NCBI RefSeq assembly: GCF_001673315.1
Contig: NZ_LZLQ01000051.1
Coordinates: 1 to 64,000, forward strand
Origin: Mycobacterium asiaticum
Lineage (GTDB): Bacteria > Actinomycetota > Actinomycetes > Mycobacteriales > Mycobacteriaceae
DNA: 64,000 bases
Direction of reading: 5' to 3'
This document shows, piece after piece, positions 1-7,851 of this stretch (positions are counted from its first letter, which is position 1; every line of letters starts with the position of its first letter). The position numbers and the translations under genes are program-made. The notes beneath the pieces are model-generated. The model worked only from the letters and a program-made list of their open reading frames with translations, did no database searches and was not told the origin of the DNA.

Positions 1-66
1 GCCCACGCGATGACATTGCCCTGCGGGTCGGTGATGGTCACGATCGTGTTGTTGAAGGTGCTCTTG
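1..66 (-). other. rpsK: fragment of ribosomal protein S11 (rpsK) fused in frame to the kinase
   Basis: The last 22 complete codons of the minus-strand frame read KSTFNNTIV then [13 protein letters not shown]. That is, from memory, the conserved N-terminal region of actinobacterial ribosomal protein S11, and it has no counterpart in Ser/Thr kinases. The switch from kinase to S11 falls at about position 66-70 without a stop or frame change. rpsK normally sits in the rpsM-rpsK-rpsD-rpoA operon, so none of its neighbours are expected here. A contig-end misassembly through a short shared sequence is the simplest reading; a true rearrangement cannot be excluded from the window alone. Confidence 0.75.
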
Positions 67-893
67 CTCTGGGCGGCCCGAGCCAACTCCACGGCGGTGT
101 CGTAGCGGTCGTTGGGGTGTTTGGCCATCCCCTTCGCGATGACTGCATCCAATCCTGCTGGCAGCCCGGGATGCGTGCTCGAGGGGCGTGGCGGAGGCGT
201 CCTGAGGTGGCCGCCGATCTGTTGCTCCAAGGTTTGACCGGGGAATGGCGACTGCGCGGTCAGGCACTCGTACAACACGCACGCCAGCGAGTAGATGTCC
301 GAGCGGGCGTCAGAGGTCCCGGCGCTGAAGCGTTCCGGGGCCATGTAGTGGTAGGTGCCGATTACGTCACCAACCTTTGTCAACGCCAGATCCCCTGCAG
401 CCCGGGCGATTCCGAAGTCGATCAGGTACGCGAAGTCGTCAGCGTCCAGCATGATGTTGGACGGCTTGACATCCCGGTGCAGCAGGCCGTCCTTATGTGC
501 GGCATGCAGCGCCTTGGCGGTCTGCTCGATGATGTACACCGCGCGGTCCGCCGGTAACGGGCCCTGGCTGAGCACCGCCTCCAGGTCGTGTCCATCGATC
601 AATCGCATGTCCACGAACAACCGGCCGCCGATCTCGCCATAGGTGTGGATGGGGATCAGGTGTGGGCTGTTCAAGCGCGCTGTGGCATGGGCTTCGCGAC
701 GGAACCGCTGTTGGAAGACGCTGTCGTTGGAAATCTCGGTCGGCAGGATTTTGAGCGCGACGACTCGGTCGGTGTCCGTGTCGTAGGCGCGCCATACCTC
801 GCCCATGCCGCCACGGCCCATCAACTCGATCAGCCGGTACCTCCCGAACGCAGTTCCCTCCAACAAGCCCTCCTTGAAACCCTCCTTGCGCAC
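1..893 (-). CDS. Ser/Thr protein kinase, partial, running into S11 sequence at the window edge
   Basis: Hanks-type kinase domain on the minus strand, open at the window edge (297 codons visible). Reading from a GTG at 893 the protein shows a Gly-rich loop (GRGGMGEVW), the VALK lysine, the catalytic loop [11 protein letters not shown], and MAPERF after the activation loop, ending near [16 protein letters not shown], the usual end of a mycobacterial kinase domain. It is close in type to PknE/PknH and to the kinase at 3478. The juxtamembrane, membrane and sensor parts expected next are missing, because the last 22 codons match ribosomal protein S11 instead. An in-frame TTG lies 11 codons inside the GTG, so the start is uncertain. 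Substrates unknown. Confidence 0.8.
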   Translation of the reverse strand, partial: MRKEGFKEGLLEGTAFGRYRLIELMGRGGMGEVWRAYDTDTDRVVALKILPTEISNDSVFQQRFRREAHATARLNSPHLIPIHTYGEIGGRLFVDMRLIDGHDLEAVLSQGPLPADRAVYIIEQTAKALHAAHKDGLLHRDVKPSNIMLDADDFAYLIDFGIARAAGDLALTKVGDVIGTYHYMAPERFSAGTSDARSDIYSLACVLYECLTAQSPFPGQTLEQQIGGHLRTPPPRPSSTHPGLPAGLDAVIAKGMAKHPNDRYDTAVELARAAQSKSTFNNTIVTITDPQGNVIAW

Positions 894-1035
894 CGTCAGT
901 AACTGGCGAGACTGTCACGCGGCCTGACGGTCACACCGTTCCCATACGCTACGGTGCCACCAACCGTGTCTGGATTCTGGCCAGTCAACAATGAATTTAG
1001 TCAGCGTGGCGGGTCTAGCGCCATTAAATTGCCTG

Positions 1036-1050
1036 ATGACGCGGCGTCAT
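1036..1050. promoter_or_regulatory. perfect 15-bp inverted repeat, possible operator
   Basis: ATGACGC-G-GCGTCAT is a perfect palindrome around one central base, flanked by ATTAA on both sides. It lies in the 427-bp gene-free stretch (894-1320) between the start of the truncated kinase and the 3' end of the secreted protein gene. The stretch is locally more AT-rich (about 985-1060) than its surroundings and otherwise shows no gene. The palindrome looks like a binding site for a dimeric regulator acting on the kinase; the protein is unknown. Confidence 0.35.
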
Positions 1051-1320
1051 TAAGCCAACTGGCCCGGCTACCTCGCGGGTGGTGGCCCGATGCCGTTGCC
1101 GTCCAGGTCTTTCCGGCAAGTGCCCGGCGGACTGCTGCGCAGCCGGGAAAAACCGGATATCAGATCGGTAGCCGGGCAGGCGACGTGGGCCGGGTGCTGT
1201 GACGGATCAGGAGACGCCTCAGGCGGTCTCGGATCACCTCAAGGTGTGACGCCGCCCGGCCCGGCGTCGGCGGTATGCATCGGCCGTGAGCGGGAGTCCT
1301 TGGCTGGCAACGGGGTTGGC

Positions 1321-1746
1321 TCAGCCGAGGTTGAAGGAGTCCCGGGAAACCCGGAAGTAGTGCCCGCCGTTGCTGTCGGTGCATTTGACGCCCGTCTGCT
1401 CACCACTGGCACACGTAATGGAACCGGCGGAGATGGTCTGCCCGTAATTCAGCGTCGGCTCACCGGGCAGCTTCAGGGTGTCGCCGTGGCACTCGATTGT
1501 GCCGGGCTTTCCGGGGCTCAGCCTGAATCGGCTGCCCCACGAGATGTGCTGGGCGCACTCGGGGGGTGGCGGCGGGGTGTAGGTGTATTCGCTGATGTCG
1601 CAGGCTGCGCCGCTCGAGTCGAGGATGCAAAAGATGTTGCCGGACGGCGTCTGGAAGTACTTGGAGTCCGCGTGAGCTGTTGCCGGGATGGCAAGAAGTG
1701 TCGCTGCCGCGAGCACCGCGATCAGCGCAAGCTTGAGGATTCGCAT
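1321..1746 (-). CDS. small secreted protein, DUF6636-like
   Basis: 141 aa from ATG 1746. The N-terminus (MRILKLALIAVLAAATLLAIP then ATAHA) is a clean Sec signal peptide with an AxA cleavage site. The mature part begins with FQTPSGNIFC and carries six spaced cysteines, a Pro-rich stretch, ECHGDT, LNYGQT and a GGHYFRVSR end, a pattern I associate with DUF6636-type exported actinobacterial proteins. The frame is open further upstream, but those residues overlap the divergent gene and precede the signal peptide, so the ATG directly before MRILK is preferred. Molecular role unknown; probably extracellular and disulfide-stabilised. Confidence 0.7.
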   Translation of the reverse strand: MRILKLALIAVLAAATLLAIPATAHADSKYFQTPSGNIFCILDSSGAACDISEYTYTPPPPPECAQHISWGSRFRLSPGKPGTIECHGDTLKLPGEPTLNYGQTISAGSITCASGEQTGVKCTDSNGGHYFRVSRDSFNLG

Positions 1747-1798
1747 CGCATGGTCATAGCACATCGGGTTGTCGGAGGTGAGCGGTAGCTTCCGGGCC

Positions 1799-2092
1799 AT
1801 GAGGCAATCAGGCGGTGGGTTCGGAGCATGGTTCTGCGGGTTGTTAATCATCGGGCTCGTCATCAAGTTCATCTGGTGGATCCTCGGGGCGGCCGCGCTG
1901 GTGGCCCTGTTTTTCCTCGCGCGAGCAATCGCGCGCTGGTACGCCACCCGCTCGGCTGAGTACGCCCGCTACTGGGATGGGCTCTCCGCTCGTGCCGACC
2001 AGCAGCACAACTGGGTGCTGCGAGGGGATGACCGCGGCATCTACGGTGTGGAGGGCGCCAGGCTCATGGATCAGCTGAGCCGGTTCAGGTGA
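1799..2092 (+). CDS. small single- or double-pass membrane protein
   Basis: 97 aa from ATG 1799. One long hydrophobic block (about residues 10-43, FCGLLIIGLVIKFIWWILG then AAALVALFFLA) is followed by a basic/aromatic stretch and a soluble tail ending DQQHNWVLRGDDRGIYGVEG. The tail pattern suggests a conserved mycobacterial membrane protein, but I do not recognise a function. A GTG at 1778 and a TTG at 1769 are in frame and would add 7-10 residues; a GGAGGTGAG sequence overlaps the GTG rather than preceding it, so the start is unsettled. Divergent from the secreted protein gene, with under 60 bp for both promoters. Confidence 0.6.
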   Translation: MRQSGGGFGAWFCGLLIIGLVIKFIWWILGAAALVALFFLARAIARWYATRSAEYARYWDGLSARADQQHNWVLRGDDRGIYGVEGARLMDQLSRFR

Positions 2093-2129
2093 CGGGCGGA
2101 CGGGCCCCGCCGATTGTTACCATCGCGCG

Positions 2130-2879
2130 GTGAGCCGAGTTTCCAGGCGCGACGTTCTGAAATTCGCCGCCGCAGCTCCGATGGCCCTCACCGCTTTGGT
2201 CAACGGCCCGCGGGCCGCCGCGGCCGGCATCGCGGGCATGAGCGTCTTCCTCGACCCGGGACACAACGGGGTCGCCGACGCATCGATCAACCGGCAGGTG
2301 CCCAACGGCCGCAACGGGACGAAGCCGTGCAACACGTCGGGTACCGGGGCCAACGACGGCTATCCCGAGCATGCGTTCACCTGGGACGTCACCAACCAGG
2401 TCGCCGCTGCCCTCAGAGACCGTGGTGTCAACGTGCAGCTGTCCCGCGGCGACGACAGCTCCGTCGGCCCGTGCATCGACGAGCGCGCCGCCCGCGCCAA
2501 CGCGATGCATCCCGACGCCATCGTCAGCATCCACGCTGACGGTGGACCGGCTTCTGGCCGCGGGTTCCATGTGAACTACTCCAGCCCGCCGCTCAACGAC
2601 TCCCAGTCGGGTCCCTCGGTTCAGCTCGCCAACGCTATGCGCGGAGCACTGATCGACGCCGGCTTCAAACCGTCCAACTACCTCGGCTCCGACGGGCTGT
2701 ACGGTCGCGCCGATTTGGCCGGGTTGAACCTGGCGCAGTATCCGGCGGTGCTCGTCGAACTCGGCAACATGAAGAACTCTGAAGACACCGCGCTCATCGA
2801 GAGTCCGGACGGCCGCGCGCGCTACGCCGCTGCAGTCACGCAAGGGATCGTCAACTATCTGCAAGCCAAGGCGGGTTAG
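2130..2879 (+). CDS. Tat-exported N-acetylmuramoyl-L-alanine amidase (Amidase_3)
   Basis: 249 aa from GTG 2130. A zinc amidase that cleaves the bond between MurNAc and the stem peptide of peptidoglycan. The start carries a twin-arginine signal (SRRDVLK, then a hydrophobic segment ending RAAAA), so it is probably exported folded. The body shows FLDPGHNG (first zinc His), an acidic residue in YPEHAFTW, VSIHADGG (second zinc His) and VELGNMKN with the catalytic Glu near the C-terminus. It resembles the stand-alone mycobacterial amidase Rv3717/Ami1, including the Cys pair, but the Tat signal and location suggest a paralogue. No cell-wall-binding domain is attached. Confidence 0.85.
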   Translation: MSRVSRRDVLKFAAAAPMALTALVNGPRAAAAGIAGMSVFLDPGHNGVADASINRQVPNGRNGTKPCNTSGTGANDGYPEHAFTWDVTNQVAAALRDRGVNVQLSRGDDSSVGPCIDERAARANAMHPDAIVSIHADGGPASGRGFHVNYSSPPLNDSQSGPSVQLANAMRGALIDAGFKPSNYLGSDGLYGRADLAGLNLAQYPAVLVELGNMKNSEDTALIESPDGRARYAAAVTQGIVNYLQAKAG

Positions 2880-2880
2880 C

Positions 2881-3190
2881 CCACGACGACTCGCCGCGGT
2901 CCTGGCAGTGCTGGTTGCAGCGGCCGCGATGTGACGTTCAGCGCTCGGCCGAATCGCTGTGGCAGCAATTGGGCGACTCCGCGACCGCAGCTCGGCAGGT
3001 CGAACAAGTCCTGCAGGAGAACGGCGATTCAACCGGCGTCGAATCCCGAAGAGTACGAATAGGATTCACCGCTTTCGGGCAGCCCATGTGGTCACGGACC
3101 AGTCAGGTGCGGTTCACCGCGAGCGCGATCTGCAACCCGGCGAACGACCCCATCGTTGCCTTGATGGGCGAAGTCGAACCGCAACAGTGA
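2881..3190 (+). pseudogene. probable remnant of a small exported protein gene, frameshifted
   Basis: Just after the amidase stop, one frame reads PRRLAAVLAVLVAAAAM, a signal-peptide-like run that stops at 2932. The next frame (open from about 2915 to 3190) continues with SLWQQLGDSATAARQVEQ and RIGFTAFGQPMWSRT and GC-rich third positions typical of genuine mycobacterial coding. No good start precedes the signal-like run. The simplest reading is a decayed secreted protein gene with a lost start and a +1 shift. A second piece of coding-like sequence without a start (about 3298-3450, containing SFDDGRRALDEAAAW) lies before the next kinase. No family recognised; a real 91-aa gene from a TTG at 2915 is possible. 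Confidence 0.35.
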
Positions 3191-3477
3191 TGGGGGATCG
3201 GCGCCATCCCGGCGCGCAGTTCAAAGGCGGCTGGGGCCGTCCCCGTCGGGCAGATATCTAGTCCGACAACTCGGCGTCTTACCCGCCCCCACCGGGAGGG
3301 TGGCGGTCGCCGTCGCAGCCGAGCCGGCGTCGGGATCGTTCGACGACGGCCGGCGCGCGCTCGACGAAGCTGCTGCCTGGATCACCAACAATCTCCCAGT
3401 CACCCGCCGGTCAGTGCGCCAAACCCGTCGGACATCCTGGGGACGTGCCGCATAATCCCTAGCGGGAGGAGATCACG

Positions 3478-5028
3478 GTGTCAGCGGACCACCAGCGTGT
3501 CGGCACGACTTTCGGCAAGTACACGATCACGGGCGTCCTCGGCAAAGGCGGTATGGGAGAGGTTTACGAGGCGTACGACAACCAGATCGGCCGGACCGTA
3601 GCCCTGAAGATCATCAAGAGCCAGTACGCCAACGACCGAAAATTCCGCACCCGCTTCGAACGGGAATCCCACGCCGCGGCGACCCTGCAGGAACCGCACG
3701 TCATCCCGATCCACGGTTTCGGTGAGATCGACGGCTCGCTGTTCATCGATATGCGCCTGGTCCGGGGCAAGGACCTGGAGTCGTTGTTGGTCCGGGCGCC
3801 GCTGGATCCGCCGCGCGCCGTGGCGATCGTCGCCCAGATTGCCGCCGCGCTCGACGCCGCGCACGCCGAGGGACTGGTGCACCGGGACGTCAAACCGCAG
3901 AACATCCTGGTCACCCCGGCCGACTTCGCCTACCTGGTCGACTTCGGGATCGCCGAGGTCATGGGCGAGCACACCCGGCTCACCGCGACCGACATGCGCG
4001 TCGGCTCGTGGGCTTACATGGCGCCGGAACGGTTCGCCGGCACCGACATCACCCCCGCCGCGGACGTCTACTCGCTGGCCTGCGTGCTCTACGAGGCGCT
4101 GACCGGACAGCCGCCGTTTCCCGCCGAAACCCAAGGTGGGCTTGTTGCAGCACACCTATCCGCGCCGCCCCCGCGCCCCAGCCTGACCAACCCGCGCGTT
4201 CCGCCGGCGCTGGACGAGGTTATCGCTCGCGGCATGGCCAAAGAACCCGACGACCGGTACGGCAGCGCCGCGGCATTGGGCCGGGCGGCGGAACGAGCAC
4301 TGCGCAGCGGTGTGCGCACCGTGACCGACCCGGTGGACCAGGCGCCGACCCGGGGTGCCTCGTGGCCGCCCGTCCAGCGACCTCCGATGCCGCCGCCGCA
4401 GCAACAGGTTTATCCGCAGACCTTCCCGCCCTCTGGACCACAACCGGTGGCCGAAATGGCGGCAAAACCCGCGCGGTCCTGGTTGATTCCCACCATCGTC
4501 GCGGTCGCCGCCGTGCTGCTTCTCGCCGCGATCGGAACGATGGCAGGTCTGTTGGCGAATTCGGACTCACCACAACCGACCCCGACGTCGGCGGCCGAAC
4601 CGCCGACCATCCCGCCGTACACCGGCGACCCCTCCTCGGTTCCGCAGCAGCCCATTCCGTCGCGCCCCGCGAACGTCATGCCCCCGTTGGTAACCGGACC
4701 GGACCAGAGCACCAGTCACCAGAGCTGCGATCAAGGGTTTCAGCTCGAGAACGGCACCGGGTTCGGTTCGCACGGCGGGCGGGGCTCGCCGCAGACGTCG
4801 TGCTATTTCGCCAACACGGTGTTGCGCACGTACTGGAACACCTACGGCAACGCCAGCAACGGGATGCGCACGGTGTCGGCGCCGGGCGCGGTCGACTGCC
4901 TCACCGTCCCGGGCGCGGATTGCGATCCGAAGAACACCGCGAACTTCCTGATGCAATGCGCCGGTGACGGGGCTAACCCGTGGATCCGATGCACCGGCGG
5001 CAAGGACGCGGTGGTGTATCTGTGGTGA
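3478..5028 (+). CDS. transmembrane Ser/Thr protein kinase with extracytoplasmic Cys-rich domain
   Basis: 516 aa from GTG 3478, preceded by a strong GGGAGGAG ribosome-binding site. Kinase domain about residues 13-275: Gly loop GKGGMGEVY, Lys44, HRDVKPQN with catalytic Asp137, DFG at 155-157, and MAPERF after a Thr-rich activation loop (TRLTATD), the expected autophosphorylation site. A Pro/Gln-rich juxtamembrane segment (about 285-330) leads to one membrane helix (about 335-359). The outer domain (about 360-516) begins with a Pro/Thr linker and contains six cysteines, so it is probably disulfide-bonded. Architecture as in PknE/PknH; the sensor part is not one I can name. A second kinase of the same type starts about 2.6 kb upstream on the other strand. 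Confidence 0.85.
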   Translation: MSADHQRVGTTFGKYTITGVLGKGGMGEVYEAYDNQIGRTVALKIIKSQYANDRKFRTRFERESHAAATLQEPHVIPIHGFGEIDGSLFIDMRLVRGKDLESLLVRAPLDPPRAVAIVAQIAAALDAAHAEGLVHRDVKPQNILVTPADFAYLVDFGIAEVMGEHTRLTATDMRVGSWAYMAPERFAGTDITPAADVYSLACVLYEALTGQPPFPAETQGGLVAAHLSAPPPRPSLTNPRVPPALDEVIARGMAKEPDDRYGSAAALGRAAERALRSGVRTVTDPVDQAPTRGASWPPVQRPPMPPPQQQVYPQTFPPSGPQPVAEMAAKPARSWLIPTIVAVAAVLLLAAIGTMAGLLANSDSPQPTPTSAAEPPTIPPYTGDPSSVPQQPIPSRPANVMPPLVTGPDQSTSHQSCDQGFQLENGTGFGSHGGRGSPQTSCYFANTVLRTYWNTYGNASNGMRTVSAPGAVDCLTVPGADCDPKNTANFLMQCAGDGANPWIRCTGGKDAVVYLW

Positions 5029-5048
5029 GTCACAACTCCTAGATCCGG

Positions 5049-5162
5049 ATGGCGCGGCCGTTGGAGTTGGAGGCTGGGGCACCTGCGGACGTGACCTACG
5101 AAGACGAGTTCGGCGTCAACGCACGTGATTTCGTCGAGCTGGCCGAACAACTCGTACGCTGA
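5049..5162 (+). CDS. possible 37-aa peptide or gene remnant
   Basis: ATG 5049 to TGA 5162 encodes a short acidic peptide (MARPLELEAGAPADVTYEDE and then FGVNARDFVELAEQLVR). The last 17 residues have the look of the C-terminal helix of a larger protein, and the frame stops 5 bp before the start of the channel gene, so this may be the tail end of a deleted gene or a translationally coupled leader. No ribosome-binding site is obvious. Low confidence. Confidence 0.25.
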   Translation: MARPLELEAGAPADVTYEDEFGVNARDFVELAEQLVR

Positions 5163-5167
5163 GCCGC

Positions 5168-5893
5168 ATGCCATCCAAGGAACAGCAATGGAAGCAGCGA
5201 ACCGAGTGGCCGCTGGCGGCGGTAGCAGTCGCGTTCCTCGTCATGTACTCGGTGCAAATACTGGGCCGGCCACACGGCTTGGAGGCGCGCGTCCTGTGGG
5301 CGTTGTGCTGGATGGCGTGGGCGCTGTTCGTCGTCGACTACATCGCTCGGCTGTGCCTCGCGGAGAACCGGCGAGAGTGGTTCCTGCTGCACCTGATTGA
5401 CCTGTTGATTGTCGCGCTGCCGTTCATGCGACCGCTACGAATGTTGCGTCTGGTGGCGTTGCTGAGCGTGCTGCAGAAGGCCGTCGGGAATGCCGTTCGC
5501 GGCAAGATCTTGCTGTACACCATTTCGGGGATCACGCTGCTCGTCTACGTCGCTTCGCTGGCCATCCTCGACGCCGAACGCCAACAGCCCGGGGCCCTCA
5601 TCAACTCGTTCGGCCAAGCGGTGTGGTGGTCCATCACCACGGTCACCACCGTCGGATACGGCAACCTCTACCCGGTCACCGTTACCGGCCGGGTCGTCGC
5701 CGTCCTGCTGATGATCGGTGGCATCAGTCTGATCGGCGTGGTGACCGCATCGCTGGCCTCGTGGCTGGTGCAGCGCGTCTCCGAAACCGACACGGCGAAT
5801 CAGGCTGCCACGGCCGCCCAGCTCAATGAGCTTCGCGACGAGATCAGAGCGCTGAGTGCACGATTGCCGCAACACGATGCGTCGGACGCGTAA
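5168..5893 (+). CDS. voltage-gated-type potassium channel, six-helix
   Basis: 241 aa from ATG 5168. Several hydrophobic segments fit S1-S6. The S4-like segment has spaced arginines (FMRPLRMLRLVALL, about 86-99). The pore loop carries the K+ selectivity filter TTVGYGNLYP (about 160-169), and an S6 helix (VAVLLMIGGISLIGVVTASL) ends in a short cytoplasmic coiled coil (NQAATAAQLNELRDEIRALS). The protein therefore probably forms a homotetrameric K+ channel in the plasma membrane. It lacks an RCK or cyclic-nucleotide domain. Co-oriented with the kinase 139 bp upstream; phosphorylation of the tail by that kinase is speculation. Confidence 0.85.
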   Translation: MPSKEQQWKQRTEWPLAAVAVAFLVMYSVQILGRPHGLEARVLWALCWMAWALFVVDYIARLCLAENRREWFLLHLIDLLIVALPFMRPLRMLRLVALLSVLQKAVGNAVRGKILLYTISGITLLVYVASLAILDAERQQPGALINSFGQAVWWSITTVTTVGYGNLYPVTVTGRVVAVLLMIGGISLIGVVTASLASWLVQRVSETDTANQAATAAQLNELRDEIRALSARLPQHDASDA

Positions 5894-5901
5894 TCACAGA
5901 C

Positions 5902-7197
5902 CTACTGCCGACCGAGTGCAGCCTCCGCCGGCTCCAAAGACGCCCCGCGGGTCTCCGGCAGCAGGTAGGTACAGACCAGGCTTGTCACCACCAGCACAGC
6001 CAGCATCACCCCGATGGTCCAACTGCCGAAGTGGTCGCTCAGCGGGTCGGCCAGCAACGGCGGAAGGGCTCCGCCCAGGATGCCCGCCACGTTGATCGCC
6101 AGCCCAGCGCCGGTGTAGCGATGGGAAGTGGTGAACAGTTCGGGCACAAAGGATGCCATAGGCGCGTAGGTGAACGCGGCAATGGCGTAGGTCCCGACAA
6201 TCGCCACGGCGAATGCCACCGGATTGTCGCTGTCGATCAGCGGAATGACCGCGAACGACCACGGCAACCCCAGCGTCCACCCCCAGAGGATGACCGGGCG
6301 GCGACCGACACGATCACACAACGTGGCCGACACCGGTACCACCACGGTCCACGCCAACCCGCCCAGGATCCCGGCACACAAGATGACGCTGCGTGACAGC
6401 CCAAGATGGCCGTGCGCATAGCTCGTCAGATAGGTGCCGGCCATGAACACGAAGGCGTAAAGCGCCACGAAGCTGCCCGACGCCAACGCCACCCTTGCGG
6501 GCTGCTGGCGCAGCGCCTCGGTGAGCGGCAGCCGAGATCGCGTTGTTTGCCTTGTGAACACCGGGGTTTCGTCGATCACGAGTCGCACGTACAAAGCGAT
6601 CGCAACCAGCAGTCCGCTGAGCAGGAACGGCACCCGCCACCCCCAGGAGACGAACGCCTGGCTCTTCTCACCGATGGTGGCGTTGACGATCAAGAAGGTC
6701 AGACTGGTCAGCAGGGTGGCGATGCCCGCGCCGACGGCGGTGAACATGCCATAGCTGCCGCGTCGGGAAGCCGGCGCATATTCGGCTGCCAGCAAGGCCG
6801 ACCCGGCCCATTCGCCGCCGACGGCTAGTCCCTGCAACAGCCGCAACACCAATACGATTACCGGCGCGGCGACCCCGATGGTGGTCGCGCCAGGGGTCAG
6901 CCCCACCGCCACCGTGCACAGACCCATGATCAGCATGGTGGCGACCAGCGTCGCCTTGCGGCCGAGTCGGTCCCCGAAGTGGCCGAAAACCGCTCCACCC
7001 AACGGCCGGGACACGAACGCCGCAGCGAACGTGCCCATTGAAGCGATCGTCGCCAGCGCCGGACTGAGGTTCGGGAAGAACACGGCGGGGAACACCAAAG
7101 CCGCTGCGGTGCCGTAGATGTAGAAGTCGTAGAACTCGACGGTGGTGCCGACCATGCACGCGAACGCAATGCGTTTGACGCTGACTGGATCGGTCAT
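5902..7197 (-). CDS. MFS transporter, metabolite:H+ symporter (MHS) type
   Basis: 431 aa if begun at ATG 7197 (MTDPVSVKRIAFACMVG); the frame is open upstream but those residues overlap the divergent methyltransferase promoter. Twelve hydrophobic segments, with MHS hallmarks: VEFYDFYIYGTAAA in helix 1, RPLGGAVFGHFGDRLGRK in the loop between helices 2 and 3, and LRLLQGLAVGGEWAGSAL in helix 4. A matching DRVGRRP loop lies mid-protein. Family members import carboxylates, betaine, proline or shikimate with protons; the substrate here cannot be read from sequence. Its stop is only 8 bp from the convergent channel gene. Confidence 0.8.
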   Translation of the reverse strand: MTDPVSVKRIAFACMVGTTVEFYDFYIYGTAAALVFPAVFFPNLSPALATIASMGTFAAAFVSRPLGGAVFGHFGDRLGRKATLVATMLIMGLCTVAVGLTPGATTIGVAAPVIVLVLRLLQGLAVGGEWAGSALLAAEYAPASRRGSYGMFTAVGAGIATLLTSLTFLIVNATIGEKSQAFVSWGWRVPFLLSGLLVAIALYVRLVIDETPVFTRQTTRSRLPLTEALRQQPARVALASGSFVALYAFVFMAGTYLTSYAHGHLGLSRSVILCAGILGGLAWTVVVPVSATLCDRVGRRPVILWGWTLGLPWSFAVIPLIDSDNPVAFAVAIVGTYAIAAFTYAPMASFVPELFTTSHRYTGAGLAINVAGILGGALPPLLADPLSDHFGSWTIGVMLAVLVVTSLVCTYLLPETRGASLEPAEAALGRQ

Positions 7198-7251
7198 ATT
7201 GCCCGGAACCGCATTCGCGCGAGTGTAATCGCGTGATACCTTGCCGAGACG

Positions 7252-7851
7252 ATGCGACGCCGCTTTTCCGAAGCCCAGCATGTCATGCAACCCGCGACGC
7301 GGCTGCGCGAACAAGCCGAAGCGCTGGACGATTACGTCGATTCAGGTGACTCCGTTCTTGATGTCGGTTGCGGCACCGGATATCTCTCGGAGTATCTGCG
7401 GCAGATGTACGGCGCTGTGCCGACCGGCATCGACGTCAAGGACTCGCGTGCAGCGACGATTCCCTATGTCGAGTTCGACGGCAGATCAATCCCGTTTCCC
7501 GACAGGTCATTTGACCATGTCATTTTGAGCGAAGTGCTGCACCACAGCCACGAACCGATCACGCTGATCGCCGAATGTCGCCGAGTCGCACGCCGTCGCA
7601 TCATCGTGTTCGAAGACATGCCCGACGGACTGCTCGGTAAAGCCGCGCTGTACGCGCATGTACAGACTTTCGCGCTCTATCACCGCTACCCATTCCGCCC
7701 CGCAGCCATGGAGGAATACCGCAAGGCGCTGGCTTGGCTGGCCACCAATACCGTTTGTGTCGCCCGCATTCCGCAGCCGCCCGAATGGGCGGCCTACCCA
7801 AGGATCCTGTTCGTCTACGAACTTCCCGCTACACCCGGACCCCAGCCCTAA
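7252..7851 (+). CDS. class I SAM-dependent methyltransferase
   Basis: 199 aa from ATG 7252. Motif I VLDVGCGTGYLSEYL (about 38-52) binds S-adenosylmethionine, GIDVKDSRA supplies the acidic residue after strand 2, and SFDHVILSEVLHHSHEP is motif IV/post-motif of small-molecule methyltransferases of the Methyltransf_11 type. Substrate unknown. It is divergent from the MFS transporter (54 bp between starts) and convergent with cyp124, with which it shares a 4-bp stop overlap (TAA on plus, TAG on minus within CTAA). Confidence 0.75.
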   Translation: MRRRFSEAQHVMQPATRLREQAEALDDYVDSGDSVLDVGCGTGYLSEYLRQMYGAVPTGIDVKDSRAATIPYVEFDGRSIPFPDRSFDHVILSEVLHHSHEPITLIAECRRVARRRIIVFEDMPDGLLGKAALYAHVQTFALYHRYPFRPAAMEEYRKALAWLATNTVCVARIPQPPEWAAYPRILFVYELPATPGPQP

